NCBI RefSeq assembly: GCF_014203275.1 | Contig: NZ_JACHIP010000004.1 | Span: forward strand, 1 to 64,000 | DNA from: Granulicella aggregans | GTDB taxonomy: Bacteria; Acidobacteriota; Terriglobia; Terriglobales; Acidobacteriaceae | DNA length: 64,000 nt | Direction: 5' to 3' | Shown: positions 8,505 through 17,885 of the stretch, piece by piece | How positions within the stretch are numbered: the stretch's first letter is position 1 | How the letters are laid out: each line of letters starts with the position of its first letter | Notes under the pieces: generated by a model | What the model was told of the DNA's origin: nothing | The model's input: only the letters and a program-made list of their open reading frames with translations | Database searches by the model: none | Translations under genes and position numbers: made by a program

Positions 8505-8897
8505 CTACCCCAACCTCGGCTTTCCAAAGAACAAGACATACCCATCCGGATCCGTAACCTCAAACCCACGCAATCCTTCATGAGTATCCTGCAGCGGCAT
8601 ACTGAACGCCGCCCCACGCCCCTCAAGCTCCCCAGCCAGCGCATCCGGGTCGCTCACGGAGACATACGCATCCCACCGCATCTCCGGGTCGCGCTTCGAA
8701 TTCGGCAGCGGCCCAGCCTCTCCCGACTTCAGCAACAACATCGCCCCATCGCGGCCAACGATAGCGAAGAACGGCTCACTCTCCGGCTCCTGATACCACC
8801 GCTCAAATCCAAGCTTGTCCCGATAGAACGCAACGCTCTGATCAACGCTGCTCACGATGAAGAAGGGGCTCATCTTTCCCAGCATCGCTTCCGCCAT
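8505..8897 (-). CDS. VOC (glyoxalase/bleomycin-resistance fold) family protein
   Basis: A 130-residue protein with the paired beta-alpha-beta-beta-beta fold of the vicinal oxygen chelate superfamily: FFIVSSVDQSVAFYRDKLGFERWY early and FEVTDPDGYVLFFGKP late. The second half keeps the glutamate-poor pattern of bleomycin-resistance-like members. I choose the ATG at 8895-8897 because a GGAGG lies 9 bases upstream. Members bind small ligands or catalyse metal-dependent reactions; no substrate can be assigned. It sits between rpmH and dnaA. Confidence 0.82.
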   Translation of the reverse strand: MAEAMLGKMSPFFIVSSVDQSVAFYRDKLGFERWYQEPESEPFFAIVGRDGAMLLLKSGEAGPLPNSKRDPEMRWDAYVSVSDPDALAGELEGRGAAFSMPLQDTHEGLRGFEVTDPDGYVLFFGKPRLG

Positions 8898-9445
8898 CAG
8901 CAATGACCTCCGAGTCTCACAAACCTCTCTCGCGCAAGCTTAATCGTCTCGCCGATACAACGCATGAGACAAGGCAAAACAACATCGACGCATATCACAG
9001 AGCGCGCGAAAAATGTGCCTTGGCTCAACCCTTCAAGGGAAGATTTTTCCCGTTTTTACGCTCGCTCATTTGCCCTGCACGGCTCGCCTCCCACTCCCTT
9101 CACAAGGAATGGTGCAACTTCATTTTAATGCTGCATTCACGCGAAAATCGTCCTTCACATCGTGCTACTATCGAACCCGCTCATGTAGATGTTTCGCACC
9201 GCGCTCTGGCTGTTTCGCACTTTGTTTCTTTGCCCCAACTTTTTCTCCACGTCATGTGTCTGTTAGGTATTTTCCTGCAGTCTGTCTGGAGACTTTTCCG
9301 TCACCTTTGGTCCATGTTTACCTGCCCCTAAAGGCGGGAGGGGATCACTGTTTGCCGGTTTCGCAGTGAACGTAATTGCAGTACTGCGTTTTCCCCGTGC
9401 CCACCAGAGTTGGGTCTCTAAAAAAGTCAAAAGGAAGTTCACAGA
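8898..9445. other. dnaA upstream region, no clear DnaA boxes
   Basis: A roughly 550-base stretch that is more AT-rich than its neighbours and carries no supportable gene. A weak hairpin GGGAA/TTCCC followed by GTTTTTAC lies near 9037-9058. A search for TTWTNCACA in either direction finds only degenerate matches (for example TTCTCCACG near 9243). C-over-G bias continues on both sides, so this is probably the dnaA promoter region and not the origin. Confidence 0.5.
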
Positions 9446-10900
9446 ATGTCATTTGCGCCTACGGCAGCCGCCGCGTTGAACCACTGGGTCCGCATCCTCG
9501 CGGCGCTCGAAAAAAAGATCAATCGTCAGTCCTTCGACACCTGGCTGAAGCCCACGCGCTTCTCGCACATCACAGGCAAGACACTCTACGTCCGCATCCC
9601 CTCGGCAGAGTTCGAACACATCGGCGATCGTTACGCTGACCTCATCCAGGAAGCCATCGACAACCTCAACCTCGAAGTCGAGACCGTCACCTTCCAGACC
9701 CCCGCCCAGGACCCCGCCGCGCCCAAGATGCGCGAGGACGGCGGCTTCGCTCCTCTGCCCAGCCACAGCGTCAACGCCCCGGTCAACAACGGCAACGGCG
9801 CGGCAGGTTCCTCCAGCAAGCTCAACCGCAACCCCGCGCCCCCGCAGCCTCAGACCGAGCAGGCCCGCTTCGACTGGAACGCCGCCTCCCAGCTCAACCC
9901 CCGTTACGTCTTCGAAGGCTTCGTCACCGGCAGCGGCAATCAGTTCGCCATGGCCGCCGCCCAGGCCGTCGCCGAGCGCCCGTCCAAGGCCTACAACCCG
10001 CTCTTCCTCTACGGCGGCTCCGGCATGGGCAAGACCCACCTCATGCAGGCCATCGGTCACGACGTCAAACGTCGCCAGCCCCACGCGTCGATCAGCTACC
10101 TCTCCGGTGAGAAGTTCACTAACGAGATGATCAACTCCGTCCGCTACGACAAGATGACCACCTTCCGCGACAAGTACCGCACCACGGACGTCCTCCTCAT
10201 CGACGACATCCAGTTCCTCGCCGGCAAGGAGCGCACCCAGGAAGAGTTCTTCCACACCTTCAACGCTCTCCACGAGAGCATGAAGCAGATCGTCATCGCC
10301 TCCGACCGCCCCCCAAAAGAGCTTGCCGACTTTGAAGACCGTCTCCGTTCGCGCTTCGAGTGGGGCCTCACCGCCGACATCCAGCCACCAGACCTAGAGA
10401 CCAAGGTGGCCATCCTGCAGAAGAAGGCCGAGTCCGAGCACACCCAGCTCCCAACGGACGTGGCCCTCTTCATCGCCTCCAACGTTCGGACGAACGTCCG
10501 CGAACTCGAAGGCGCCCTCGTCCGCCTCATCGCCTGGTCCTCCATGCACGGCGTCGACATCTCGCTCGCCGTCGCCCAGCAGTGCCTCAAGCAGTTCATC
10601 GACACCCAGATCCGCAAGATCTCCATCGAGACCATCCAGCGCACCGTAGCCGAGAACTTCGGCATGCGCGTCGCCGAGCTCAAGCAGAAGAACAACTCCC
10701 GCCAGATCGTCGTCCCGCGTCAGATCGCCATGTACCTCGCCAAGCAGCTCACCGAGGCCTCGCTCCCCGAGATCGGTCGTCAATTCGGCGGCAAGCACCA
10801 CACCACCGTCATGCACTCCATCTCCAAGATCGACGAACTCAAGCGCACCGACAACGACCTCTCCCGCACCCTCTCGAAGCTCATGGAGACCCTCGGCTAA
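9446..10900 (+). CDS. dnaA: Chromosomal replication initiator protein DnaA
   Basis: A 484-residue protein with all four DnaA domains: an N-terminal domain I (about residues 10-85), a low-complexity Pro/Asn/Gln linker (about 86-145), the AAA+ core with Walker A GGSGMGKT (190-197) and Walker B LLIDDIQF (Asp253/254), and a C-terminal DNA-binding domain ending with the box-recognition motif GGKHHTTVMHSI. It binds DnaA boxes, opens the origin and loads the helicase. AAGGAAG precedes the start. The gene lies about 42 kb from the skew switch that marks the likely origin. Confidence 0.98.
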   Translation: MSFAPTAAAALNHWVRILAALEKKINRQSFDTWLKPTRFSHITGKTLYVRIPSAEFEHIGDRYADLIQEAIDNLNLEVETVTFQTPAQDPAAPKMREDGGFAPLPSHSVNAPVNNGNGAAGSSSKLNRNPAPPQPQTEQARFDWNAASQLNPRYVFEGFVTGSGNQFAMAAAQAVAERPSKAYNPLFLYGGSGMGKTHLMQAIGHDVKRRQPHASISYLSGEKFTNEMINSVRYDKMTTFRDKYRTTDVLLIDDIQFLAGKERTQEEFFHTFNALHESMKQIVIASDRPPKELADFEDRLRSRFEWGLTADIQPPDLETKVAILQKKAESEHTQLPTDVALFIASNVRTNVRELEGALVRLIAWSSMHGVDISLAVAQQCLKQFIDTQIRKISIETIQRTVAENFGMRVAELKQKNNSRQIVVPRQIAMYLAKQLTEASLPEIGRQFGGKHHTTVMHSISKIDELKRTDNDLSRTLSKLMETLG

Positions 10901-11337
10901 TCGCTGCTGAGTGCCCATCGACACTCTATGCCCCATTCATCGCAGCATCATCGCGATGAATGGGGCCGCCAGGGAGCGAGCTTCTCACCGCGGCAACCGG
11001 CATTCTGACCTTGAGCAACGCGAAGGGCAGGAATCCCCGCATTTGCTGTTGTTTTTGCTGTTGCTGTTGTTTGTTCTCGCCGTCATCCTGAGCGAAGCGA
11101 AGGACCCGCCATCAGCTCACACCACCGCGACCGTCCGAACCTTTCAACCAGCGAATGAGTCACCGCAGGTGACCCACATCACTCGGGTGCGCCATATCTG
11201 GCGGCGTCATCGTCAGATGTGGGAACGTTGCCACACTTTGTGACCCAACCAAAATCACTCCCTTTCGCGCATGACGATCCTGTCATCCCGGGGCATTCCT
11301 CAGCTTCCCTTAACACTTCCCGCGTATCTTCTAACGC
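10901..11337 (+). repeat. Repeat-filled intergenic region after dnaA
   Basis: Contains a CCCCATTCATCGC hairpin (10928-10966, stem CATTCATCGC/GCGATGAATG), then AATCCCCGCATTTGC, a TTGCTG/TTGTTT hexamer tract (11037-11080), a GTCATCCTGAGCGAAGCGAAGGACCC element (11082-11107) and a dyad with TATCTGGC...GTCAGATG near 11187-11222. No gene is supported. Confidence 0.7.
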
Positions 11338-12477
11338 ATGTCCAGATTTTCTTGCGTCTTTTTGAGCCTGTCTCTCGTCAGCGCTTCCGCAATCGCACAG
11401 AACATCGCCGCCCTCGGGCATCACGAAGCCCTCCCCGACGCCCCTAGCTTCGTCCTGGCCGCAGCGCAGGCCCAAAGCTCGGAGACCCGCAGCGGCACCG
11501 CGCGCATCTCCGGCACCGTCCTCGACATCAACGGCGGCCTCGTCGCCGGAGCCACCGTCACCCTTGTCGAAGCCGGCCTTCCCGCCGGCGTCAGCCCCGG
11601 TGCCGGACTCGTCGTCACCTCCGACACTGCCGGACGCTTCGTCTTCGACAAACTTCCCGCCGGACGCTTCAAGTTCACCATCACCGCTCAGGGCCTCCAG
11701 ACCTTCGTCTCGGGGGACATCCTGCTCAAGCCCGGCGAGTCCCGCGAGGCCCCGCAGGTCGATCTCCCCATCGCCTCCACAAACATCGATGTCCAGGTCA
11801 CCGTCACCCAGGTCGAGCTCGCCCAGGAGCAGATCCGCGCCGAAGAAAAACAACGTGCCTTCGGCGTCCTCCCGAACTTCTACACCAGCTACATCTGGAA
11901 CGCCGCGCCCCTTACCAAGGGCCAGAAGATGCACCTCGCCTTCAAGTCCGCAACCGACCCGGTCGAGTTCCTCGGCGCAGCCGTCCAAGGCGCAGCCCAG
12001 TACAACGCCGGCCAGTACGCCGGCTATGGCTACGGCTTCTCCGGCTACTCCAAGCGCTTCGCCGCCGCCTACGGAGACGGTGCCTTCGCCCGCGTCATCG
12101 GCAGCGGCATCCTGCCGTCGGTCCTGCATCAAGACCCGCGTTACTTCTACAAAGGCTCAGGCACGAAGAAATCCCGCGCACTCTACGCCATCTCCCGCGC
12201 CTTCATCACCCGCGGCGACGACGGAAAACACGAACCCAACTACTCCCACATCGGCGGTGCCTTTCTCGGCGGAGCGATCTCAAACGCCTACCACCCCCAC
12301 GCCGACCGCGGCGTCGGCCTCACCATCACCAACGGCCTCATCGACACCGCCGGCAACGCCGTCAACAATCTCATCCGCGAGTTCATCCTCCGCGAGATCA
12401 CCCCCAACGTCCCCGACTACGCCAACGGCCAACCCGACCCATCCGCAAAACCCGCATCACCCACCAAGCCCCAGTAA
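11338..12477 (+). CDS. Secreted protein with carboxypeptidase-regulatory-like (Ig-fold) domain
   Basis: A 379-residue protein with a clear signal peptide (residues 1 to about 20, ending ASAIAQ). Residues about 55-130 form a carboxypeptidase regulatory-like domain (SGTVLDINGGLVAGATVTLVEAG ... TAGRFVFDKLPAGRFKFTITAQGLQTF), a beta-sandwich common in acidobacterial surface proteins. The C-terminal 220 residues contain aromatic and Gly-rich segments (YAGYGYGFSGYSKRFAAAYG, YYKGSGTKKSRALYAISR, GGAFLGGAISNAY) that recur in hypothetical acidobacterial outer-membrane proteins. Specific function is unknown. Confidence 0.78.
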   Translation: MSRFSCVFLSLSLVSASAIAQNIAALGHHEALPDAPSFVLAAAQAQSSETRSGTARISGTVLDINGGLVAGATVTLVEAGLPAGVSPGAGLVVTSDTAGRFVFDKLPAGRFKFTITAQGLQTFVSGDILLKPGESREAPQVDLPIASTNIDVQVTVTQVELAQEQIRAEEKQRAFGVLPNFYTSYIWNAAPLTKGQKMHLAFKSATDPVEFLGAAVQGAAQYNAGQYAGYGYGFSGYSKRFAAAYGDGAFARVIGSGILPSVLHQDPRYFYKGSGTKKSRALYAISRAFITRGDDGKHEPNYSHIGGAFLGGAISNAYHPHADRGVGLTITNGLIDTAGNAVNNLIREFILREITPNVPDYANGQPDPSAKPASPTKPQ

Positions 12478-12760
12478 TCCCCGTCCACTACCCTTGTCAT
12501 CCTTCGCCGAAGGCGGAGGATCTGCTTCTGCCGTTGCGGTTGTATTTGTCTGTGTCGTTGCTTGTTCCCGTCGTCATCCTGAGCCGAAGGCAAAGAATGC
12601 CCGCATTTGCAGTTGCCGTTGTTTGTTCTTGCCGTCATCCTGAGCGAAGCGAGGGGACCCCGACAACGCTCACGTCTCCGATGCAGCCCGAACCTTTCAG
12701 CCATCGAAACCGGGTACCCCACCCATGGCTCGCACTTGGCCATGGGTGGGAATGCAGCCA
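12478..12760 (+). repeat. Repeat cluster (CTGAGCG-type, hexamer and CCATGG hairpin elements)
   Basis: Holds TTGTCATCCTTCGCCGAAGGCGGAGGA (split dyad, 12493-12520), a degenerate TTGCSG hexamer run (about 12527-12575), two GTCATCCTGAGCG elements (about 12574 and 12636) and a CCCACCCATGGC hairpin (12712-12751). No gene is seen. Confidence 0.7.
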
Positions 12761-14131
12761 CTACCGCCCATGCCCCAACACCGCGTTCATGCCCCGAACC
12801 GCCCCCACCGGCACCCTGGCCGAAGCACTCACAGTAGCACCCAGATTCGGCGGCCACAACGGATCGCTAGCCGCCACCGTCGCCACATCCACATCCGCGA
12901 TCTTCGACCCAAACCCGGCATTCATCGCATCGATAAACGCGTTCGCCACCAGCGCGTACCCCGTATTCGTCGGATGAATCCCATCCAGCGAAAAGAACCC
13001 GCCCAGAAACCCACTCGTTCCCGTATAGCCGCCAATCGTTAGTCCACTCGCTCCCACACTCGCAAACAGCGCATGAATATCCACCAGCGTCGCTCCCGCC
13101 GACTTCGCCTGCGCCGCAATCACCGTGTTGTAGTCCGTCACCCGCTGCTGCACTGTTATCACCTCAGCCGCCGTCAGCACACCCGCATCGCTCACCGGCG
13201 TAGTCTGCGTCCCCGCAACGATCGCCGCCACCTCCGCCAGCCCCTCCGGATTCAGCAGGTCCCCCGCCGAGATCCCAAACAACCCGCTCAGCACCGACAC
13301 CGGATAGCCCGTTCCCTGCGAGTACTCCGCCAGAATCGTCGCCGCCGCCTGCATATAAGGCACCTGCGTCACATCCGGAATATTCGCGATCACCAAATGC
13401 GCCGTCGTCTTGGTCGTCAACTCTTTCATCAGAGCCGTGTACTGTGTCGTAAAGTCCGCCACGCTCGTCAAGCTCGAAGGCATCCCCGAGGTGTCCGCGT
13501 CCAACGCGTTGTTGCTCCCCGCCCATAGAAAGATCGTCGTCGGGTTCGCCTTCACGGCATACGTGGCCTGCGAGTAAGCCTGCCCCAGTCCCAGCCCCGG
13601 AAACCCCAGCACCAGCTGCGTAATCTGCTCCTGCCCAGTCGCCGGCGAAGCCACCGGCACCGTGTTCAAAATGTCGTTCAACTCCGCCCCCGGCACCGCC
13701 AGGTCCGTCACCTGCGTCGAAGGATTATCCCGCCCCGTCGTCGTCCCACTCGCCGTCGCAATCGTCAGCGGACTAACCGACTTCAACACCAGCGTACTTG
13801 GTGCCCCCGGTGCCGCAATCAGCGCCTGCGTAATCCCGAACCCCGCCTGCCCCGCCACCAGCGGAGCCCACCCATGCACCTCCGCCGTATCCAGCAGCGA
13901 ACTACTCTGGTACCCCGCCGTCAGCGAGTCGCCAAGAAACACCGTAGTCGTGAAGTTCCCGCCCGCAATCGGCATGCTCGTACTCCCGCCCGACGCGCTC
14001 GAAGAAGAACTCCCACTAGAACAACTCCCCAACAGGAAAACCGAAGCCGTCAGCAAGCTCAGCGGAAGAGCACTCCGCACCATTCGCGAGGACACACACA
14101 ACCTCACAGGTGAACCATCATTCATTTTCAT
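12761..14131 (-). CDS. SGNH/GDSL-family hydrolase lipoprotein
   Basis: A 456-residue protein. I choose the ATG at 14129-14131, which gives a signal sequence ending in a lipobox (FLLGSC), followed by a Ser/Gly-rich linker and the catalytic block I FLGDSLTAGY. The frame can be extended about 165 codons upstream, but that part is repeat sequence. Later blocks include IFLWAGSNNALDADTSG (the GxND-like block) and GGFFSLDGIHPTNTGY, which carries the DxxH catalytic pair. It is likely an esterase or lipase anchored to the envelope. Substrate unknown. Confidence 0.85.
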   Translation of the reverse strand: MKMNDGSPVRLCVSSRMVRSALPLSLLTASVFLLGSCSSGSSSSSASGGSTSMPIAGGNFTTTVFLGDSLTAGYQSSSLLDTAEVHGWAPLVAGQAGFGITQALIAAPGAPSTLVLKSVSPLTIATASGTTTGRDNPSTQVTDLAVPGAELNDILNTVPVASPATGQEQITQLVLGFPGLGLGQAYSQATYAVKANPTTIFLWAGSNNALDADTSGMPSSLTSVADFTTQYTALMKELTTKTTAHLVIANIPDVTQVPYMQAAATILAEYSQGTGYPVSVLSGLFGISAGDLLNPEGLAEVAAIVAGTQTTPVSDAGVLTAAEVITVQQRVTDYNTVIAAQAKSAGATLVDIHALFASVGASGLTIGGYTGTSGFLGGFFSLDGIHPTNTGYALVANAFIDAMNAGFGSKIADVDVATVAASDPLWPPNLGATVSASARVPVGAVRGMNAVLGHGR

Positions 14132-14727
14132 CGCGGACTCCCGCCTAGACACACGCCGTTGCAGATAGGACGTCGTCTCCCTACAAGAACGATGCTTTGT
14201 ACCACACGCATCCCACCATAGGAAACACCCAATTCCACATCCCCACCACCAACCGCCGGGTGCCCCAACCATGACTCGCCTTTGGTCATGGGTGGGACAT
14301 TCGTGCGAAGCACGAACAGTCTTCCTCCCACACCCCAACAAACTGTCATCCTGAGCGAAGCACCGTGCAGCTTCATCGCACGATGCGCAGTTGAAGGACC
14401 TGCTTGTGCCCTTGCCCTTGCCCTTGCCCTTGTCCTTGTCCTTGTCCTTGCCGTCATCCTGAGCGCAGCGAAGGACCCCGAAGAAGCTCGCTCCCCGCAA
14501 CCGCCCGAACCTTTCAGCCCCAAACCACCCAGCCACCGAACCCGGGTGCCCCATCCATGACTCGCCTTTGGTCATGGGTGGGATATTCGTGCGAAGCACG
14601 AACCGCCTTCGCACTACCCTCGTCCGCAAACCGTCAGCGCACGCGGAGTGGCAGCGACTTCAGCCCAGCTTTTTCACGGCCGCTTCGCCATTTACGATAG
14701 ACCCAGCACACAAGAAAACAGGTGTAA
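14132..14727 (+). repeat. Long repeat-filled intergenic region
   Basis: No gene is supported in about 600 bases. It contains two GGGTGCCCCA hairpins with stems built on CATGAC/GTCATG (14258-14297 and 14544-14583), each followed by ATTCGTGCGAAGCACGAA. Between them lie a long-form GTCATCCTGAGCGAAGC element with a GTGCAGCTTCATCGCAC stem (about 14346-14401), a TTGCCC/TTGTCC hexamer tract (about 14404-14452) and a short-form GTCATCCTGAGCG element (14453-14478). Confidence 0.72.
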
Positions 14728-15948
14728 GTGAAGATTTGGACGGAGATCTCGGCGGAACATCTGGCAGCGAACTTCGCCGCCATTAGCGCAGTCATCACAG
14801 CTGAAACCACCCTCCTTGCCGTCGTCAAAGCCAACGCCTACGGCCACGGCATCTCCCCGTGCGCCCCTATCCTCGCCTCCGCCGGCGCCCAATGGCTAGG
14901 CGTCACAGACGCCACCGAAGGCGCCCGCGTCCGCTCCGTTCTCCGCGAAGCCGGCATCCCCGACGCCACCCAACCCGACATCCTCGTCATGAGCGCCACC
15001 GCCGCCCTCCCGCACGAAGCCGAAGCCATCATCCACAACCGTCTCACCCCCGTCGTCTCGTCCCTCAACCAGCTAGCCCATCTCCGCGAGGCCGCCGCCT
15101 CAGCATCTGAACCCCTCCCCATCCACCTCGAGATCGACACCGGCATGTCCCGCCAGGGCATCAGTCTCGGCGACAACCTCAACGCTTTCCTAAACCTCAT
15201 CGCCGCAAGCCCCCACCTTCGCCTCTCCGGCATCATGACCCACTTCGCCGACACCGAAGTCGCCCACTCCGTCCAGACCGCCTTCCAGCGCATCGCATTC
15301 GAGCAGGCAGTCGCCACCGTCACCGCCCGAGGCCTCCGCCCCGACTGGATCCACGTAGGCAACTCCTCCTACATCGACAACGACGACCGCGAAAGCAACG
15401 GCACCAGCGAAAGCAACGAGAACAAGGAAGGCTGGCTGCTCTGGCTCGCCGCCCTCGCCCACCGCGCCGGAGCCCGCCCCATGGTCCGTTCCGGCCTAGC
15501 GCTTTACGGCCACCTCCTGCCCATCGAAGGCGCATCCCGCCCGGCCATCCACTCGCTCGTCCGCCCCGTCCTAACCTGGAAGACCCGCGTCCTCGCGATC
15601 AACGATGTCCCCAACTGCCACCTCGTCGGCTACAACGGCACCTGGCGCGCCACACATCCCATGCGCCTCGCCTTGCTCCCTGCCGGATACGCCGACGGCC
15701 TCCGCCGCGAACTCTCCTCCACCAACGACCGCCCCGGCGGCTGGGTCATGATCCACGGCCAACGCGCCCCCATCATCGGCCGCATCTCCATGAACCTCAC
15801 CTCGGTCGACATCACCGCCATCCCCAACGTCGCCGAAGGCGACGAAGTCACCCTTCTAGGCGAAGGCATCTCCGCCGAGGATCACGCCCGCCTCGCCCAC
15901 ACCATCCCCTACGAGATCCTCTGCGGCATCCGCGCTTCCCCAAAGTAG
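14728..15948 (+). CDS. alr: Alanine racemase
   Basis: A 406-residue PLP enzyme that interconverts L- and D-alanine for peptidoglycan. The PLP lysine lies in LLAVVKANAYGHG (Lys34). The barrel contains HLEIDTGMSRQG, and the C-terminal domain has ALLPAGYADGLRRELS and ISMNLTSVDIT, with the catalytic tyrosine expected in GYADG. The start is a GTG at 14728 with AGG just upstream. A charged insertion near residues 212-232 (DNDDRESNGTSESNENKEG) is unusual and probably a surface loop. Overall length is slightly greater than the usual 360-380. Confidence 0.93.
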   Translation: MKIWTEISAEHLAANFAAISAVITAETTLLAVVKANAYGHGISPCAPILASAGAQWLGVTDATEGARVRSVLREAGIPDATQPDILVMSATAALPHEAEAIIHNRLTPVVSSLNQLAHLREAAASASEPLPIHLEIDTGMSRQGISLGDNLNAFLNLIAASPHLRLSGIMTHFADTEVAHSVQTAFQRIAFEQAVATVTARGLRPDWIHVGNSSYIDNDDRESNGTSESNENKEGWLLWLAALAHRAGARPMVRSGLALYGHLLPIEGASRPAIHSLVRPVLTWKTRVLAINDVPNCHLVGYNGTWRATHPMRLALLPAGYADGLRRELSSTNDRPGGWVMIHGQRAPIIGRISMNLTSVDITAIPNVAEGDEVTLLGEGISAEDHARLAHTIPYEILCGIRASPK

Positions 15949-16068
15949 ACGTCATCTCGACCCGACCGCAGCGAAGTGGAGAGAAACCCAGCATTGGTTC
16001 TACCCGGCACCAATGCCCGGGTGCCCCACCCATGGCTCGCACTTGGCCATGGGTGGGACGTAAACCAC
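15949..16068 (+). repeat. Two interspersed repeats between alr and the LOV kinase gene
   Basis: A CATCTCGACCCGACCGCAGC...GTGGAGAGAAACCCAGCAT element (about 15951-15993) is followed by a GGGTGCCCCACCCATGGC hairpin (16019-16058). The converging alr and kinase genes are separated by only these repeats. Confidence 0.7.
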
Positions 16069-17622
16069 CTACTCCCGTCCCACTACCCCCGCCTCAAACG
16101 GCAGCCAAAGCACGAACACCGTCCCGCGCCTCCCGTCCCGCTGACTACTCCTCACCAGCAACCTGCCCTTATGCCTGCCCACGATCTCGCTACTGATCCA
16201 AAGCCCCAGTCCCGTCCCGCCAATCCCCTTCGTAGTAAAGAACGCGGTATAGATGCTCCGTATCGTCTCCGCGCTCATGCCGCTACCCGTATCGGCCACC
16301 GTAAACGCCACTCCCCGAGCTCCGGTACGCCACTCCACAGCCTCCCGGCTGCGCAACACCAGCGTTCCGCCCCGCACCCGCATCGCGTCGATCGCGTTCC
16401 GCACCAGGTTGTTCAACACCTGCCGGATCTCGCTCTCCAGGCACACAATGGTCCGCTCGGTCCGGTATCGCCGCCGCAGCAACACGTTCGAGTTCTCCAT
16501 CAACCCCGCATACATGCTGCTCACCGAATCAAGCATCTCCTCCGGATCGATGGCCGTAGGCCGCGTTGACTGCTTATAAAACCGCAGCGACTGAGACGTA
16601 ATCAGCGAGACCCGTTTCAACTCCCCATCCGCAGACTGCAGATAACGCCGAACCTCAGCCGGGTCGTCCGTCTGCTGCGCTAGGTAGAGAAGGTTCATCA
16701 CCGACTCCAGCGGATTGTTGATCTCATGTGCAATCGACGACGCCAGCCGTCCCACCGCCGCCAACTTCTCGCTCTCCCGCAGCGCCGCTTCGAACTCAAC
16801 CCGCGCCGTCACGTCCGTCTGGATACCCACGAAGTGAGTCACCACGCCATGACGGTTCCGGATCGGCGACAGCGAAAGCTCATTCCAGAAGAACGTCCCA
16901 TCCTTCCGGTAGTTCTTCAACACCACCAGCGCCTCGCGCCCCTCGCGGATCGCTTCGCGAATCACATCCAGACCCGGCTGGCTCGACTCGTCCCGTTGCA
17001 GGAAACGACAGTTCTTTCCCACGACATCTTCAAGGCAATACCCTGTCATCACCTCAAAGGCCGGATTGACGTACACCAGCGGCAGATCGGGCTCGAACGC
17101 ATTCGCCACGGAGATCCCGCTCGTCACCGACCGGAAGATCCTTCGATTAAGGTGTAACTCCTCTAGGGCCGAGTGATACTTTCGCGCGAACGCCCGATGC
17201 GCATAGAGCATCAGGCTCAACTGCGCGACCAGCGGCGCAGGCTCCAGCGGCAACGTCAGAACGCCGTCTACCTGGTACCCCGCCGGCCCGATCGGCCGGT
17301 CGCCGATGTATACAGCAATGATCGCCGGGTTGATCCCCTCAGCCTGCCTCTCCCGCTCCCCCAGCATCCCCTGGATCTGCCGAGCGTACGGCTCCTCCGC
17401 AATAATCATCTCGAACGACGCCAACTCCGCGAAGTCCAGCCTGTCGACTTGCAATTTGACAGCGCGAAGTTCAAGCTGAGTCGCCGCCGTCTCAATCAGG
17501 CGCCAGTTCATCGCATCCTGAATCAAAATTCCGACCGCCACCGGTTTGTCTGCCGCCTCCATCTGCGGCAGGTCTTCGTCGTTCGGCAACACTTCGGCCT
17601 TGAATATCGTTGAACTCGCCAT
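16069..17622 (-). CDS. LOV-domain sensor histidine kinase
   Basis: A 517-residue soluble kinase. Residues about 25-145 look like a receiver-like or pseudo-receiver domain. Residues about 160-275 are a PAS domain of the LOV type: VNPAFEVMTGY, then GKNCRFLQ with the flavin-adduct cysteine at 205, then NYRKDGTFFWNELSLSPIRN and HFVGIQTDVT, which carry the conserved Asn and Gln. The phosphoacceptor is His299 in SSIAHEINNPLESV, and the ATPase has N (NLVRNAIDAM), G1 (ADTGSGM) and G2 (GGTGLGLWI) boxes. It should sense blue light through FMN and phosphorylate an unlinked regulator. I prefer the ATG at 17620-17622 to an upstream GTG. Confidence 0.9.
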   Translation of the reverse strand: MASSTIFKAEVLPNDEDLPQMEAADKPVAVGILIQDAMNWRLIETAATQLELRAVKLQVDRLDFAELASFEMIIAEEPYARQIQGMLGERERQAEGINPAIIAVYIGDRPIGPAGYQVDGVLTLPLEPAPLVAQLSLMLYAHRAFARKYHSALEELHLNRRIFRSVTSGISVANAFEPDLPLVYVNPAFEVMTGYCLEDVVGKNCRFLQRDESSQPGLDVIREAIREGREALVVLKNYRKDGTFFWNELSLSPIRNRHGVVTHFVGIQTDVTARVEFEAALRESEKLAAVGRLASSIAHEINNPLESVMNLLYLAQQTDDPAEVRRYLQSADGELKRVSLITSQSLRFYKQSTRPTAIDPEEMLDSVSSMYAGLMENSNVLLRRRYRTERTIVCLESEIRQVLNNLVRNAIDAMRVRGGTLVLRSREAVEWRTGARGVAFTVADTGSGMSAETIRSIYTAFFTTKGIGGTGLGLWISSEIVGRHKGRLLVRSSQRDGRRGTVFVLWLPFEAGVVGRE

Positions 17623-17885
17623 CGCGGGCACCCCACTAAAAAGTATTCGACCGGCATGACTCGGAACTTGAATTACCACCCGCGCGATCGATTACCGGGC
17701 CCAAAGTCGCTTACCTGCAGAACTCTCTTACCTCTGCCGCCATCGCTCCGCCTTCGACGGAAGCTTGCTGGCCTATCTTTTTCGATGCAGGATCACTTCG
17801 ACGGGCTGCCGCGGACCGCCCTCACTGGCGCACTCCCCTCCCAGGCATTAACATCAACAGGAAGACAGAAACGAGGAACGCTCTA
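17623..17885. other. Divergent intergenic region upstream of the LOV kinase
   Basis: A 260-base region between the LOV kinase and the small downstream protein. I see no repeat element and no confident promoter in it; it must contain the promoters for the two divergent genes. Confidence 0.4.

Noticed and set aside
9037..9058. Intrinsic terminator upstream of dnaA
   Set aside because: The stem GGGAA/TTCCC is only 5-6 bases and AT-containing; it is too weak to call and no gene ends just before it.
8904..9445. Origin of replication directly upstream of dnaA
   Set aside because: No good DnaA box is found and the C-over-G bias does not change across the region.
14132..14629. N-terminal extension of the GDSL lipoprotein
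   Set aside because: It translates repeat elements and a hexamer tract; the lipoprotein signal begins at the ATG ending at 14131.
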